Shown here piece by piece: positions 7,548-7,999 of a DNA stretch of 7,999 nucleotides. How positions within the stretch are numbered: the stretch's first letter is position 1; each line of letters starts with the position of its first letter. The notes under the pieces were generated by a model. It was not told where the DNA came from and did not search any database. It saw nothing but the letters and a program-made list of their open reading frames with translations. A program made the position numbers and the translations under genes. The DNA is from UBA2979 sp963694535 (GTDB lineage: Bacteria > Chloroflexota > Dehalococcoidia > UBA2979): NCBI GenBank assembly GCA_963694535.1, contig CAVODE010000080.1, forward strand, positions 1-7,999, written 5' to 3'.

Positions 7548-7999
7548 AGTTTTGGAAGTCACCGGCCTTGAAGGTGGATATGGCAGTGTTCAAATTTTGT
7601 ATGGTATTGATCTGCATGTCGACCAAGGAGAATTTGTCACAATTATTGGACCAAACGGTTGTGGTAAATCTACTTTTTTGAAAGTAATCTTTGGACTTAC
7701 CACTCTTCATAACGGTGCTGTTTTACATAATGCCACCGATGTATCCGGATGGCGCACTGATAAATTAGTTAAAAGAGGTATTGCTTACGTACCCCAGGTC
7801 GATAATGTCTTTCCGTCATTATCAGTTAAAGAAAATCTGTTGATGGGTGGAATCGGTCTGAAATCGGATGAAATTTCAAAAGGAATTGACCGTTCTTGCA
7901 AGATGTTCCCAGATATGAAACATCGAATGAACGATCTCGCTGCTTCACTCTCAGGTGGAGAACGTCAAATGTTGGCCATTTCCAGAGCACTTATCTCTA
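7540..7999 (+). CDS. livF: ABC transporter ATP-binding protein LivF (3' end beyond the window)
   Basis: Second ATPase of the importer, expected to form a heterodimer with LivG. The ATG at 7540 overlaps the livG end by eight bases, and AGGAG at 7526-7530 lies nine bases upstream, so translation is probably coupled. The 153 residues present run from MNKVLEVTGL through Walker A GPNGCGKST (37-45), Q-loop Gln86 in YVPQ, the LivF-typical NVFPSLSVKENL (89-100), and signature LSGGE (137-141), to AISRALIS at the edge. Walker B, the catalytic Glu and the switch His lie outside the window. LivF proteins are about 235-240 residues, so roughly 85 are missing because the window ends, not because the gene is broken. 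The YVPQ and FPSLSV segments distinguish it from LivG. Confidence 0.92.
   Translation, partial: MNKVLEVTGLEGGYGSVQILYGIDLHVDQGEFVTIIGPNGCGKSTFLKVIFGLTTLHNGAVLHNATDVSGWRTDKLVKRGIAYVPQVDNVFPSLSVKENLLMGGIGLKSDEISKGIDRSCKMFPDMKHRMNDLAASLSGGERQMLAISRALIS

Noticed and set aside
7501..7710. Minus-strand reading frame across the livG-livF junction
   Set aside because: It lies opposite two ATPase genes with full motif sets and is a shadow of that coding.

Overview
The window holds six protein genes and no RNA gene, mobile element or CRISPR array that I can see. It looks like a piece of a free-living bacterial chromosome, probably from a marine or other oligotrophic, uncultured lineage. Three things suggest this: moderate to low GC, a solute-binding protein made as a lipoprotein, and a high-affinity amino-acid-type ABC transporter beside flavin-dependent oxidoreductases. 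That mix would suit the SAR202 and related Chloroflexota, which are known for many flavin-dependent monooxygenases. This placement is inferred from gene content only and no marker gene is present.

Layout. Positions 18-1202 (minus strand) encode an FAD-dependent amine or amino-acid oxidoreductase of the DAO fold. A short divergent intergenic region follows. Positions 1296-2324 (plus) encode a luciferase-like FMN-dependent monooxygenase of the SsuD/SfnG/RutA type. Its ATG lies just after a TATAAT box, so its mRNA may be leaderless. A 207-base gap with a weak terminator-like hairpin then leads into a plus-strand transporter operon: a lipoprotein binding protein (2532-3686), a fused LivH-LivM permease (3793-6759), the LivG ATPase (6762-7547) and the LivF ATPase (from 7540, cut by the window end). 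A perfect 16-base inverted repeat sits between the binding protein and the permease genes.

How the genes work together. The last four genes make one complete importer of the hydrophobic/branched-chain amino-acid (HAAT) family: an extracytoplasmic receptor, both permease halves on one chain, and two different ATPases. The substrate cannot be read from the sequence; the family takes up branched-chain and other amino acids, urea, short amides and related compounds. The two flavoenzymes could act on the imported compound, by oxidative deamination or demethylation and by monooxygenation of a C-S or C-N bond, but nothing in the sequence proves that link.

The main oddities are in the transporter: the LivH-LivM fusion, about three extra membrane helices ahead of LivH, an AT-rich charged linker between the two halves, and three candidate disulfide pairs in the binding protein. 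I found no clear previously undescribed system.
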